A stretch of 64,000 nucleotides of DNA from Cunninghamella blakesleeana (taxonomy: Eukaryota; Mucoromycota; Mucoromycetes; Mucorales; Cunninghamellaceae), in the NCBI GenBank assembly GCA_017871115.1, contig JAFCIZ010000003.1, positions 1 to 64,000 of the forward strand, in the 5' to 3' direction. A model generated the notes under the pieces. The model was given only the letters and a program-made list of their open reading frames with translations, made no database searches and had not been told where the DNA came from. Both the position numbers and the translations under genes were made by a program. Below, one piece after another: positions 44,716 through 58,998 of the stretch (position 1 is its first letter; every line of letters starts with the position of its first letter).

Positions 44716-47700
44716 ATGGTGTCAGAAAAAGATACTCTTTATGAAAATGAAAATAAAAGTAATTTATCAATAACTACTATAGATAATAAATACAGTATTA
44801 CTCGCCAATCGTACAATGAACAAGGTGGCAAAGTGGATGTTCAATGTAATATAATAAAAAAAGAAAATCAATACATATATATATGCCCTTGATTTGATCA
44901 TTTTGGTAACTTATTTTCTACTTTTTTATTATCTTCTGTTCTATAGCTGCCATAGAAGAATATCATGATTTAAAACAAGAATTAAGTAGAATAAGTCGTA
45001 TATCTACTCATCATTCAAGTAAATTAGAACAAGGAAATACAAGTGAGATATTTAATTTGGATAATTTTTTGAAAGGGATGTCTGACGATAATGCAGCATC
45101 TGGACATTTACCTAAACATATTGGTGTAACTTGGCGTAATTTAGAAGTCAAGGTAAACTCATCAAACTGAATCAAATCAAAAAAAAAAAAAAAAAGGCTT
45201 ATTAATACTATGGGTCTGACATTTAATTATTATTTTTTTTTTTTTATTTAAATTAGGGTTTATCTGCTGATGCCCATACTATTCCAAATGTATTTAACTT
45301 TGTTGGTGATATGCTTAAAGTATGGAAATATTTTGGTATTGGAACAAAAGCAAATCAAAAAGTAATTTTACAAAAATTTGATGGATTTTGTAAAGATGGT
45401 GAAATGTTATTAGTTTTGGGTCGCCCTGGTGCTGGTTGTACAACATTGTTAAAAGTCATTTCCAATATGCTTACTAGTTTTACCGAAGTCAACGGTGTAG
45501 TCAGCTATGGAGGAATTGATCAAGCTACATTTGCAAAGGAATTTCATGGTCAAGTTTGTTATAATAGTGAAGAAGATTTACATTATCCAACCTTAACCGC
45601 TAAACAAACTTTACAATTTGCTTTACGTACAAAAACACCTGGAAATCGATTACCTAATGAATCAAAAACAGAATTCGTCAATAAAATTTTATACATGATG
45701 GGCAATATGTTGGGATTAACAAAACAAATGAATACATTAGTGGGTAATGCTTTTATTAGAGGTCTTTCTGGAGGTGAACGTAAACGTCTCTCCATTGCTG
45801 AACAAATGACTACTTCTTCTACTATTAATACTTGGGATTGTTCCACTCGTGGATTAGATGCCGCTTCGGCTTTAGATTTTGTTCGATCATTACGTATCAT
45901 GACTAATATTCTTAACAAAACCACTATTGCTACTTTATATCAAGCATCCAATAGCATCTACAATACATTTGATAAATTAATTTTATTGGATGAAGGTCGT
46001 TGTATCTATTTTGGCCCTATCGATAAAGCCAAAGCTTATTTTGAAGACTTGGGTTATTATTGCCCTCCCCGTAAATCAACTCCCGATTTCTTAACTGGGT
46101 TATGTAATCCTCTTGAACGTGAAATCAAACCTGGATTTGAACATCTTGTACCAACTGATGCTGTTTCCTTTGAACAACGTTATAAGGAATCTTCTATTTA
46201 TAAAGAAATGATGAAAGAATTAGAAGATTATGAACAACAATTAAATACAGAAAATCATGCTGATCAATTTAGACAAGCTGTAGAGCAAGAATATCAAAAG
46301 AGAGCTTCCAAAAATGCACCTTATACTGCTTCCTTTTATCAACAAGTCAAAGCTTTAACTATTCGTCAATTCCATTTATTAATCATGGATAGAGAAGCTT
46401 TACTTTCTCGTTATGGTACTATTTTAATTCAAGGTTTAATTACTGCTTCTTGTTTTTATATGAGTCCTTTGAATGGAACCGGTGCTTTCTCAAGAACGGG
46501 GGCTATTTTCTTTTCAATTATTTTTAACACATTTGTTTGTCAATCAGAATTAGTTCGCTTTATGATGGGCCGTCCTATTTTGGAAAAACAAAGACAATAT
46601 GCTCTCTTCCGTCCTTCTGCATTTTATATTGCTCAAGTTTTACTTGATATTCCATTTGCTATCGCTCAAAGTAAGTAAAAAATAGAAATAATAAAAATAA
46701 TCATTATGCTTATAATTTATTTATTTATTTTTTTTGTTATTTTATATTATAGTCTTGTTATTTGAAATTTGTACTTATTTCATGATGGGATTAAATTTAA
46801 CAGCTGGAAGATTCTTTACTTATTTTATTACCATGTTCTTTATCAATATGGCTACTATTGGATTCTTTCGATTTTTCGGTGCTATCACTTCTTCATTCTT
46901 TGTTGCTACTCAATTATCAAGTGTAATTATTATTCTCTTTTATAATTATACTGGCTATATTATTTCTTATAGCAAGATGCACCCTTGGTTGTTCTGGATT
47001 TATTGGATGAATCCTCTTGCTTATGGTGCAAAAACTTTATTGATTAATGAATTAGAGGATCAAGTTTATTCTTGTGAAGGTCCTGGTAATTCTGTTCCCT
47101 ATGGCGCTGGTAATTAAAAATTAAAAATTAAAAAAAAAGGATATTTTTCTATTAACATAAATATTATTTACAATTACATCATCTGACTTCTTTGTTTATA
47201 TATTTATTTATAATAATAGAATATACTGATTGGAATTATAAAACTTGTACAATGCAAGGAGGTGTCCCAGGTGAATCATCAGTAGCTGGTAGTGCTTATT
47301 TATTAACTGCTTTATCTTATAAACCTTGGGAAAAATGGGCACCTGATTTCGTTGTCGTTGTAGCCTTCTTCATCTTTTTCACTTTAATTACAGCTTTAGC
47401 TATGGAATGGAGCCCTACTGGTAAATCAAGTACATTAACTAGATTATATCTTCCTGGTAAAGCTCCTAAAGAAAGAACACCTGAAGAAGAAAAACAAAGA
47501 CGTGAAAGACAAGCCAAGATTACTGAAAATATGGATTCTATTTCTACTGGTACTACTTTCTCATGGCATCATGTCAATTACACTGTCCCTATTAAAGGTG
47601 GTCAAATTCAATTATTAAATGATATTAGTGGTATTGTTAAACCAGGTCATTTAACTGCTTTAATGGGTTCATCTGGTGCTGGTAAAACCACTTTATTAGA

Positions 47701-49450
47701 TGTCTTGGCTCGTCGTAAAACCATTGGTAAAGTAGATGGACGTATGTATTTAAACGGAGAAGCATTAATGAACGATTTTGAAAGAATTACTGGTTATTGT
47801 GAACAAATGGATATTCATCAGCCCGCTGTAACTGTACGTGAAGCATTACGTTTCTCTGCTTACCTTCGTCAACCTTCTGATGTTTCTCGTGAAGAAAAGG
47901 ATGCATATGTGGAACAAATCATCACACTTTTAGAAATGGAAGATATTGGGGATGCTCAAATTGGGGATGTTGAATCTGGTTTTGGTATCTCTGTTGAAGA
48001 ACGTAAGCGATTAACAATTGGTATGGAATTAGTTGGTAAACCTCATTTGCTCTTTTTGGATGAACCTACTTCTGGTTTGGATGCTCAATCTTCTTATAAT
48101 ATTGTTCGCTTCATTCGTAAATTAGCTGACGCTGGATGGCCTGTTCTTTGCACTATTCATCAACCTTCTGCTATTTTATTCGACCACTTTGATCATCTTT
48201 TATTATTAGTTCGCGGTGGTAAAACAGCTTATTACGGTGAAATTGGACCTGATGCTCGTACAATGATTGATTACTTTGAATCCAATGGTGGTCCTAAATG
48301 TGACCCTCAAGCTAATCCTGCTGAATATATTTTAGAAGTTGTTGGTGCCGGTACAGCAAGTAAAGTAACAAAAGATTGGGCTGAAATTTGGGCTCAATCC
48401 AATGAAGCTAAACAATTAGAAGAAGAATTAGAATCCATCCACCAAACTGCTGATCAAAATCCTAAACGTAAAGCTCATACTTATGCTACTTCTCTCTGGA
48501 CTCAATATATACTTGTTCAAAAACGTTTGGCTATTTCTTACTGGCGATCTCCTGAATATAACGTTGGTCGTTTCATTAATATTTTAGTAGTAGCTATAAT
48601 TACAGGTTTCTCTTACTGGAAATTAGGCCATTCAACAACGGATTTAGTGAATAAGCTCTTTGCTTTATTTACCACCATTGTGATGATTTTCACTATTATT
48701 ATTTTAGCTCAACCCAAATTCATGGTAGAACGTATTTATTTCCGTCGTGATTATGCATCCCGTTATTACTCTTGGTTACCCTGGTCTGTTAGTGCTATTT
48801 TGGTTGAAATTCCCTATATCCTATTCTACTCTGCCATTTTCTTAGCTGCTATGTATTGGACAGCAAACATGAAAAATACTTCTGAAGCTGCTGGTTATTT
48901 CTATTTGGTTTTAGGTACAATGACATTTTGGGGGGCTACTTTAGGTTATGTTTTATCTTGCATTGCCGAATCACCAACAGTGGCATCGGTATTGAATCCT
49001 TTAGCCATTTCTATTCTTGTCTTGTTCTGTGGTTTAATGCAGATTCCATCCGCTTTACCCAGATTTTGGAGCTCTTGGATGTATTGGTTAGATCCTTTCC
49101 ATTATTATATTGAAGGATTAACTGTTAATGAAATGGAAAACGTACCTATTCATTGTACAGATGAAGATTTAATTCGATTCACACCTCCACCCGGCCAAAC
49201 ATGTTATGAATATACTAGAACTTTCTTTGAAAAATACAGCGCCACTGGTTATATCTCTAATCCTAATGCAACTCAACCTGAACAATGTGGTTATTGTACA
49301 TTTGCTACAGGCGAAGAGTTCTTTGAAACTACTTATCAATGGACTCCTGGTTCTAAATGGCGTAATTTCGGTATTTTAATTGCTTTCTTATTATTTAATA
49401 TCTTTTTAACTATATTCCTTGTTTATCTTCGTCGTAAGCCAAGACGATAA
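44716..49450 (+). CDS. PDR-type (ABCG full-size) multidrug efflux transporter
   Basis: Five exons keep frame: 44716-44845, 44947-45152, 45257-46670, 46753-47109 and 47220-49450, giving 1445 residues. The layout is NBD1-TMD1-NBD2-TMD2, the reverse order of the PDR family. NBD1 has the PDR-specific Walker A GRPGAGCTT (Cys in place of Lys), signature GLSGGERKRLS and degenerate Walker B region NTWDCSTRGLDAA. NBD2 has canonical GSSGAGKTT, the altered signature SVEERKRLT, LLFLDEPTSGLDAQ and the His loop CTIHQPS. TMD1 and TMD2 each have several hydrophobic segments, and a Cys-rich outer loop (..CTDEDLIRF..QTCYEY..EQCGYCTF) precedes the last helix. Such pumps export drugs, lipids and xenobiotics across the plasma membrane. 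The N-terminal exon with a Ser/Thr-rich acidic leader is typical. The substrate cannot be told. Confidence 0.96.
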
Positions 49451-51077
49451 ATATATACAGTTAGGTGTTTTTTATTATTATTATTGTTATTACCATATAC
49501 CTTTGTTTTTTGCTATTATAATCTTTTTTATACATTATTTATTAATAGAATAATTTTGTTAATACGATTCAATCATATTATATATAGAATAAATATATCT
49601 TTGCTATTATCATTATCATATATATTTGGATGTGTATATATAAATGTATAGATATAAAAACTATTTTAAAATTATAATCAAATAGTATAAACTGGCGTTC
49701 AATTATCATTTTTTCTTTTATTTTTTGGGATTTTTATTAAAAAAAGTAAAAATATTTCATTTCCAAATTTGATTCATTTTCTATTAAATAACATATATAT
49801 ATGAAGGTATCATTCAATGACATATAACCAAGTGCTTCATATAATTGTTCTAGAATAACAGTTCACTTAATGAAAATATAGAAAAAATAAGGTTTAAAAA
49901 AACAAACTGCAGGATACATTTTTGAGGTTTTTGAAATTTCATTGGCTCCTAGGCCGATTTTTTTTCGTAAACACGTAACTATTTTTTTCACAATATAAAC
50001 TTTAGTAAATAAAAATTATGCTAATATAGTAAACCAATATATATCAAATATATTTTTTTGGAAAATCAATAAAAATTCCAAATTTTCCCAAGGTTAACAC
50101 TTTGAAAAAATTAAAAAATAAAATATTTATAAAAAGCTAATTAACAAATTATTACTATAACAAAAATGAAATATGAATTAGTATGTTAGTATTTTACTTT
50201 TTAAAAGATCTTTTCATTATATTAGCAAGATATTGCCTTTTAATAAATCGTACCCTTGATTATTTTTTGTTTATATAGCAGAAAAAGAGAAGACTAATGA
50301 TATTTAACTGTAAGTAACAAAGATATAAATATAATACTGAATATGTCTATATTAAAGTTGTATATTTGGTATAATTCAATACATTGCATACCAATTCAAT
50401 TACTAGTTTATCTATATTTCCAAATAAAGAATTTTATAAGATATAAATGAATATTGTTTTTCAAGTTTATAAATATCAAGTAAAAGAGCGCCCTTGATTT
50501 TTTTTAAAAAATAAAAAATAAAATAATCGTTGTTATTAAATTATAGTTGGCAACCTTTTTTTCTTTCATCAATAACTATTCCAATGAAAAATTGACGACA
50601 TAATTTTAAAAATTGTGTATAAACACTGTATTTATATATGAACAATATTAAAGTTTTGGAGAAGGAATTCTCACGAATATAGTGTTTTTTTCTTCAAAAA
50701 AATATAGCTTTTTTGTTGAGTTTCAATGTACTAATAGTAAATAATACATATTAAAATAAATAGTAATAATAATAATATAAATAAATTATACTGTAAATAT
50801 CATACAACAAGTGACTCTAAAGTTTAATATATATATTATTAATTAAATAATGAAAGCAACTTTTAGATTAATAATACAAACCTTTATTTTTTATCAAAGA
50901 TGAAATTGTTTAAAAAGATAACGTCATGATTTAAAGCACCGATGGCTTTTGTATTATATAATTGATTAGTAAGTTATTTTTCTTTAAATTCGCCTTTTTT
51001 CTTTTTTATTTTTTTCTTTTTCTTTTCTTATTCTCATCCTTTTTTTACTATTACTTTACTAAAATTAAACAATTAAC
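49451..51077. other. intergenic region (1.6 kb)
   Basis: A/T-rich sequence after the transporter stop. It includes short (TTA)n and (TA)n runs and a stretch near 49,870-49,930 that loosely resembles 26,080-26,130 (both read AAAATATAGAAAAAATAA, then GGATAC). The last ~90 bp before the GST start are pyrimidine-rich. No gene is recognised. Confidence 0.4.
50985..51060 (+). promoter_or_regulatory. pyrimidine tract before the GST gene
   Basis: Runs such as CTTTTTTCTTTTTTATTTTT and TCTTTTTCTTTTCTTATTC end about 20 bp before the ATG at 51078. Probable core promoter by composition. Confidence 0.35.
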
Positions 51078-51097
51078 ATGGCTGGTAAGCGACGATG

Positions 51098-51133
<36 letters not shown>

Positions 51134-52070
51134 GCAATAATGATAAAAAAAAAATAGTAAAAAAAAAATATAGAGCATATTTAATGACTTTTTTTTTAAA
51201 AAAAAAATCCGTTAGTTTCACATAAATTTACATTGTATAACAATATCATTTGTCCTTTTGCTCAAAGAGTAGCTATAACTCTCAAAGAAGTTGGTGTCGA
51301 TTATGAAGAAGTTACAATTGATTTACAAAATAAACCCGATTGGTACGTGAACGTTAACCCTGAGTTAAAAGTACCTGCTTTAAAAGTAGATGATCATCCT
51401 ACTATTGCCGAATCTTTAGTATTGATTGAATTACTCAATGATTTATATCCTGAAAAAAAGTAAATATTTTCATAAACATCTTATGTGTGGATTTATGTAT
51501 ATGCACATGATTACTCATCTTTTTCTCACTTTTTTTTTGAATATAGACTTTTACCTAATGATGCTATCAAGAAAGCCAATGGAAGATTTGCCATTGAATA
51601 TTACTCCTCAAAAGTATTACCCAACTTATATGGTGCCATTAGAAACCCCTCTGATCAAGAAACTTATGATAAAGCTGTGGATGAAGCATTTAAAAGAGTA
51701 AGTGGATTATTACAAGAGAGAAAAAGAATGTTTATAATTACTGCTGTTGCTAAGTATTAATCTTTATATATTTATATAGTTTAATGAATTACTTTTACAA
51801 CAATCAGCACAAGGTCCCTACTTTTACGGAGAAGAATTTTCACTTGTTGATATTGCTATTGCACCATTTGTTCTTCGATTCAACTCTTTATCTGCTATCA
51901 GTCATGAAAAGGAATTCCAATACCCAAGTGTTAAATCTTCACCAAGATTAGCCAACTATCTTGAAGCCATTGCAAAAAGACAATCCGTTGTTGATACTTT
52001 TGTAGGTCATGAAAAGTTCGTAGAAAATATTGTGACGCGATTTAATTACCCTTTAAAAAATAAAATTTAA
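51078..52070 (+). CDS. glutathione S-transferase, omega-like
   Basis: Four exons, 51078-51084, 51216-51459, 51547-51697 and 51780-52070, give 230 residues. The first exon is only ATGGCTG. The thioredoxin-like domain begins KFTLYNNIICPFAQRVAITLKEVG. The CPFAQR motif with its Cys is the omega/dehydroascorbate-reductase-type active site, unlike the Tyr or Ser of other GSTs. LKVPALKVDDHPTIAESLVLIELL follows, with the cis-Pro and the glutathione-binding ES pair. The C-terminal helical domain has FYGEEFSLVDIAIAPFVLRF. Omega GSTs do thiol transfer and reduce dehydroascorbate or methylated arsenic, in addition to conjugation. Intron 1 carries an (AAT)n run (about 51,098-51,132). It follows the PDR pump on the same strand, but 1.6 kb away. 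Confidence 0.93.
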
Positions 52071-52438
52071 AATTCATGCAAAAGCTGAATCCCAATTTTT
52101 CACTGAATAAAATAAAAAAAACTTGAAAATATTTTTATTATTATTATTTGTTTATACTTGTTTTGAAAACCGTGTGACGAGCACATAAAACAATATGGAT
52201 GATCCTATTCTTATTTACTAAAAGAAAAAAAACTTGTTTTTGTTATGATTGAATTCCTTTGAAACATATCTTTAGGGGTGCATAATTATTTTGATGAGTA
52301 TTTTTTTTCTTTTGATATGCAAGCAATAAAGCTTAATTAAGAAACGTCTATTTTTCTACTATTCTTATAAAAATACAATTTTTTTAATCTTTTTCTTTTT
52401 ATCTCTTTTTTTTTTTTTAAAAAAAAAAAAAAAGAAAA
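52071..52438. other. short intergenic region with T/A tracts
   Basis: A 14-T run followed directly by a 14-A run (about 52,408-52,434) lies just before the next ATG. No other feature. Confidence 0.4.
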
Positions 52439-52801
52439 ATGCTACAACAAACTATTGTACTGATCGCTGTTTTTATTTATTTGATAAATTGTCAATCATT
52501 CTCTATAAACACACCTTCAAATCCTGTCGTATGTCAGCCTCTTTTAATAACATGGGCAGGTGGGATTAGTCCATATTTTTTATCAATTCTTCCAGGTAAT
52601 CAACCTAACGCTCCAGCAATTATTAGCTTTGATCAACAAAATGGACATTCATTAACATGGGATGTTAATGTTAAACCTGGAACTTCTTTGGGTTTAACTA
52701 TTAAAGATTCAACAGGAGCAATAGCTCAGAGTGCTCCATTTACTATCCAACAGGGGCCAGATAATTCTTGTCTATCAAATAATGGAAGTGATAACTATTA
52801 G
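52439..52801 (+). CDS. secreted Kre9/Knh1-like protein (120 aa)
   Basis: A single frame with a signal peptide (MLQQTIVLIAVFIYLINCQS), then FSINTPSNPVVCQPLLITWAGG, PYFLSILPGNQPNAP, and SLTWDVNVKPGTSLGLTIKDSTG with AQSAPFTIQ. This is the Ser/Thr-rich N-terminal domain of Kre9/Knh1-type and related GPI-anchored proteins of fungi. The pair of conserved Cys (VVCQP near residue 32 and DNSCL near 113) fits. There is no C-terminal hydrophobic anchor, so it should be secreted or wall-bound by other means. Related proteins influence beta-glucan assembly. The exact role here is inferred from family only. Confidence 0.82.
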   Translation: MLQQTIVLIAVFIYLINCQSFSINTPSNPVVCQPLLITWAGGISPYFLSILPGNQPNAPAIISFDQQNGHSLTWDVNVKPGTSLGLTIKDSTGAIAQSAPFTIQQGPDNSCLSNNGSDNY

Positions 52802-53327
52802 TATATGTTATCGTAAAGTATATTTTAGCTTATTATGGGGAAATATACTAATTACAAAGGTATACAAAATAATAAATCACTTTTTCTAATTTATAGTTCG
52901 TTTTATTGCACCAATAAATATAAAAAATGCCTCTCTTTCATCCAATGAAATGATGTTATTTTTTGACCAATCATTTTAATTGAATTGATTTTAAAATTTC
53001 TGGGCGTTGTGAAACTTGGCATAATAAAAAAAAGAACTAAATAAACTAATAAATCAAATCACAGTATTTTGTGTATTAACCTTCGCCTATTTTATGTTTA
53101 TTTTATAGTCACATAAATACTTTAATAAAATTTTTTTGCCTATTTTTTTATTATTCATTATCGTAAGTAATAGCTTTATATCATCTACAATTTTTTAGAT
53201 AATATAAATATATATATATTAAGTATAAACTTTATAACAAAAAATGGGGAAATGAAGCCTATTTAATCATATTGCTTTAGTTTTTAAAGTTAAAGTTTAC
53301 GTATTATATTTTTGCTTTTTACTTATA

Positions 53328-53361
<34 letters not shown>

Positions 53362-53683
53362 ATATGTATATATGATCTATTATACAATTTCATAAAAACG
53401 ATCCGCTTTGTTTAATATTATAAAAAATAAAGCAGAATAATATAAAAACAATTAAATAATAAATAATTAAAAATATGTAATAGTGAATTAAATATACATT
53501 GAATGAACAATAAAAAAAATCCCAAAGTTACTGAATTTCACACCAATAAAAAAAAAAAAATTGGTGATACAATAAAACCCTTTTTTAAAATATTTATACT
53601 AAAGTGGATTTTTTTTTTTATTCATTTCTTTTTTCTCTTTCTCTTTTTTTTTTTTTTAATTTTATTTTATTATATAAATAACA
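52802..53683. other. intergenic region before the Sec14-like gene
   Basis: About 0.9 kb. It has (TA)n with TATG repeats (53,331-53,376) and A-rich stretches. A pyrimidine tract at 53,605-53,665 lies just before the ATG. The 66-codon frame at 53503-53703 reads Lys- then Phe-rich and is an A/T artefact. Confidence 0.45.
53605..53665 (+). promoter_or_regulatory. pyrimidine tract before the Sec14-like gene
   Basis: T/C-rich tract with CTTTTTTCTCTTTCTC ends about 20 bp before the ATG at 53684. Probable core promoter by composition. Confidence 0.35.
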
Positions 53684-55303
<1,620 letters not shown>

Positions 55304-57337
55304 AAAATAAATTCTTGATGTTAGTATAAATATATTATTTTATAAATATATATACCACTCTTTTTTTTTCTTAATGTAACTAATTTTAATGTTGCAATGT
55401 TTTATTTATCTTATTCTTTTAATAATGGTTTGTATCAATTTATTTTGTTTACCTAATATTTACTTTTTCTGTAAAAATTTTAATAAAATTAATATACATA
55501 CAATACCTATTTTGTATTAACATTTGATTGAGGCTAACCCACCTTTGTATGAGCGAAAAGACATTTGAAAATTGGAGAGTATGGTTATATAAAAATATTC
55601 AAAAAAAAAAAGTTGACTATTTATTTAATTTAATATTTAGGAATATTTTTACACTATAAATTCACATGATCATTAATGTCTTATTATCCCTAAGTATTTA
55701 ATCATAAAAAGAGTAGGTGGCTAAAATCACACGATATCTTTGGTAGTATGGGAAAATTATAAAGAATCACTATTAATAATTGTGAAAAACAACGGTGTTT
55801 ACCATTCATTTCCTCTTTAATTATATACTAGTTAGCTTAGATTAACTATCAAAATATGATAAGGAAGAGCAGGTGTGTACATAATATTTTCAATATTGTA
55901 CAAAAGCAGGTTAAAAGAATGATAAAAAACGAAATTTCTTCATTATTTGCATATTACGTGATAAAATATCATTATATGATATTTTTACTGGTATGTCTTG
56001 TAACTCATTTAAGGGTATATAATTTTAAATTTAAAAAGTTAAAAAATGGAAAAAGTTCCTCTTTATTATTTTAAAATCAAATCATAATTTTTAAATACAT
56101 TCATCAGGTTATATTGAAAACAAGAAAAAAATTAAACTTTATAAATAAAATGATATCGGCCAATCAAATTTAAAAAATCATAAAATATACTGTTAGATAT
56201 GAATTCTAGTCTCACTTTTTTTTTTTTTTTTTTTTTTCCATAGGGTTTCTTTCCATGTATATCAAAAACCTGTAGTTAATGCTGTACACCCCCCCCCCCT
56301 CCCCCTCCCATTAAAATTAAATTATGAATTATGGAACCAGTTTAATTTGGGCTGCTTTTCCTCGGGTAGTTTTATCAACCATAGTATACAAGTAATTAAT
56401 ATTTTTTCCAACAGGTTAGCATATAATCCAATAACTTGAAATCACGTTTATAATATAAACCGTTTTCATTTATTTCAAACTTTACATTAATTTATCAAGT
56501 CATATAAAGTGATCATAGAGAATACTTGATTATGAAGAATGGAGGCTTATTATTTTCTTAAATACATATTATTTAATAGAAAATGAAGCAGAACCTGTTT
56601 TTTTTTTTTTTTAATCCAAAAAGGAATAAGTTAACTATTTATATATATGCCTTTTTAACACTGATCTTTTTTATATTTGATAAGATAAAAAAAAAAAAAT
56701 TCAACTAAACGTTTTTCAATTTCTTAGCCAATAAGATAGTGGATTAAAAGGGGACAGTTCAGGGTATTACTCGGAAGGAACTTTTTTAAGGTTATCTTTT
56801 ATCGTCAATATAAAAATTAATAAATGCTTATCAACAAGTTCTTTTTAGTTTACATTACAATAATCTCATAGTTAGATGATTTTCGTATCCAATCATTCTA
56901 TCCATTGATAAAAGATAAGTGAATAAATAAGGAAGAGGGGGGAGGAGGAGAGGAAGAAAAGGAGGTAGCGAAGAAAAAAGAATTAAAAGATTAATCTATA
57001 ACGTGTTTTTATTTTCATTATGTAAAAAAAATTTAAGAATGGGAAAGGGTTAAAATCCAATCAAATGATGTTGCATTGGTTTTATTATCAATCCTGATTT
57101 AGTAATTTAGATCCTTTTTGCTCTCACTTTCTCTCCCCTGGTTCTCCTTTGTGATGACGATACTTCTTATTACGTAGGTTATCGTCTTTTATATATATAT
57201 TATTCTTTTTATAAAAGAAAAAAAATGAAAAGAATAATAGAAAATATAAAATAAATTTGATAAAGAAAATAAAAGTGAATGAAAGAAAGAAAGAAAGAAA
57301 AATTAAATAGGATAACAATGGTTTTTAACAAACAAAA

Positions 57338-57368
<31 letters not shown>

Positions 57369-57936
57369 CGTGTGTTGATTTCGGAGCTAAGATTCTTTTT
57401 ACAAAACAAAGAAAATTATCTTATCAAAAAAATAAAAAGAGGTGTGACAATTTTTTATTTTTTTATGGGGGGAGGGGAGGGAAACTACAAGGAATAAGTC
57501 GGTTCTAAATTTGGAAAATATTAAGTAAAACCAGGCAAAAAAATTATACCTTTGTTTGTTATGTTATATATATTTGAATTCATTAAAAACTCCTATTAAA
57601 TACGTATTAAAATATCGTTTTTATTATGTAAATGAAATGATAAAAAGATGATGATGGAATATATATGTATAGAAAAAAGAAAAAGGTATATACTACTACT
57701 ACTACTACTACTATTATTATTATTATTATTATTATTACTATTACTAAGAATGTACTTGTTTTTATAAAAGAAAAGAAAAGAAACATAAAAATATATATAT
57801 ATCATGGGAATAATTTGTAATTTTTTCTTTTTTTAAAAAAATAAAAAATAAAAAATATAAATAAAGAAAACTATATACTTTAAAAAGGGAGTGGAAGGGA
57901 AAAATGAATGAAATAAATAAATAAATAAATAAATCT
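55304..57936. other. long gene-poor region (2.6 kb)
   Basis: No gene is recognised. It includes a 20-T run (56,218-56,237), a run of nine or ten C followed by TCCCCC (56,289-56,308), a purine-rich stretch (56,930-56,970), a poly(A) of about 25 (57,343-57,368), and (ACT)n then (ATT)n repeats (57,691-57,736). Open frames at 55856-56074, 57124-57497 and 57596-57805 are Phe/Lys/Ile-rich and appear to come from composition. The GATA gene 3' region lies at its right end. Confidence 0.45.
57691..57736. repeat. (ACT)n-(ATT)n microsatellite
   Basis: About seven ACT units followed by about eight ATT units, about 200 bp after the GATA gene stop on its 3' side. Confidence 0.8.
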
Positions 57937-58998
57937 TCATGATATAAAAGTAGAAGAAAGGGTTGAAATAGGTGGTAAACGTAAATTCGAAGGAGGGGAA
58001 GAAGTTGCTAAATTTAATAATGATTGAGCAACTTCCTCTTGCTTATATTGCTGTTCATCTTCTAATAAATCAATAGAAGAAGGACTGGGTGGGTAATGGC
58101 GATGTTGTTGAAGTTGTTTTTGATAATAATCTTGTTGATCTTTCTCCAATTCTTGATCTAATGTTGTTAATTCTTGAACGGTAGAGGATAATAATTTAGT
58201 CAGTCTTGAAATTTCTTGTTGTAATTCATATCTTTTTTGTTTCTTTTTATGTATATCTTCTTGAAAATGAGGATGAAGAGAAGGTGAGGATGATCTCGAA
58301 TGGGAAGGCGATGTCGTAGATGATGATAGTAAAGGTGAGGAGGAAGATAAGATTGGTGATGATGAAGCTGATTTCGTAGTTGCTATATGGCTTTTATTGC
58401 TATTTGTTTCCATTTGAATTAATATCACATCTTCTTCTAATTCATCTTCTTCTTTTTGAGAATGCTGATGTTTGGATTTCTTCATAATCGATTGATGGCT
58501 ATTGTTTTCTTTCGTTGTGGTTTCATCTGATACTCTTTTTCTTCTTTTAATCACATTTCTTTTCATACTAACAGGCCTATGTACATTATGTAATTTATAA
58601 TACAATCCACAGGCATTACAAATAGTCTGCCCATTTGCATCCCTTCGCCATAATGGTGTGGTATCGGTATGGCAATTGGCACATTCTGCTGTTGATAATA
58701 TTCCCATCGCATTATTACTATTATTATTATTATTATTATTGCTATTGCTATTATTATTATGAACATGATTATAATTGTTGTTTTGGTTGTTTATATTTAC
58801 ATCTTCTAATATTTTGGTATGTATGGTATTGGTGTTATTAGTGTTGCTGCTGTTTGTTAATGTTGCCGTAGTTGTCGTAGTATCGCCACATTTATCACAC
58901 ATTGGTCCTTGTCCAGTTTCTCTTCCCCATACCAAGGGTCTAAAAGAACAGTGGCATTGAACACATTTTGTTAATGAACGTTGACGTACAGGTGACAT
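57937..58998 (-). CDS. GATA-type zinc-finger transcription factor
   Basis: A single frame of 353 residues. The canonical GATA finger at about residues 106-131 reads [20 protein letters not shown] with Cys spacing C-x2-C-x17-C-x2-C, followed by [14 protein letters not shown] and a basic tail ([11 protein letters not shown]), as in fungal GATA factors that bind HGATAR sites. An N-terminal Cys module (C12, C15, C34 and C37; C-x2-C-x18-C-x2-C) has GATA-like spacing but lacks the TPLWRR core (it reads [11 protein letters not shown]), so it is a degenerate second finger. Asn and Ser runs link the parts. The C-terminus has a heptad helix ([27 protein letters not shown]) that could dimerise, as in Dal80/Gzf3 factors. 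Fungal GATA factors control nitrogen, iron or light responses. Which one applies here is not visible. Confidence 0.9.
   Translation of the reverse strand: MSPVRQRSLTKCVQCHCSFRPLVWGRETGQGPMCDKCGDTTTTTATLTNSSNTNNTNTIHTKILEDVNINNQNNNYNHVHNNNSNSNNNNNNNSNNAMGILSTAECANCHTDTTPLWRRDANGQTICNACGLYYKLHNVHRPVSMKRNVIKRRKRVSDETTTKENNSHQSIMKKSKHQHSQKEEDELEEDVILIQMETNSNKSHIATTKSASSSPILSSSSPLLSSSTTSPSHSRSSSPSLHPHFQEDIHKKKQKRYELQQEISRLTKLLSSTVQELTTLDQELEKDQQDYYQKQLQQHRHYPPSPSSIDLLEDEQQYKQEEVAQSLLNLATSSPPSNLRLPPISTLSSTFIS

Noticed and set aside
45583..45924. 113-codon antisense frame within the PDR gene
   Set aside because: Shadow of a strongly coding plus-strand exon with NBD motifs.
49870..49930. Loose similarity to 26,080-26,130 as a dispersed repeat
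   Set aside because: Only short A-rich words match; not enough for a repeat family.
57124..57318. Minus frame ending NLRNKKYRHHKGEPGERK, and a GTGATGA box nearby that resembles a C/D snoRNA C box
   Set aside because: No D box at a suitable distance and no pairing stem; the peptide has no partner exon. Composition artefact most likely.
58563..58960. Plus and minus frames over the GATA gene
   Set aside because: Produced by the Asn/Ser repeat DNA of the GATA protein in other frames.
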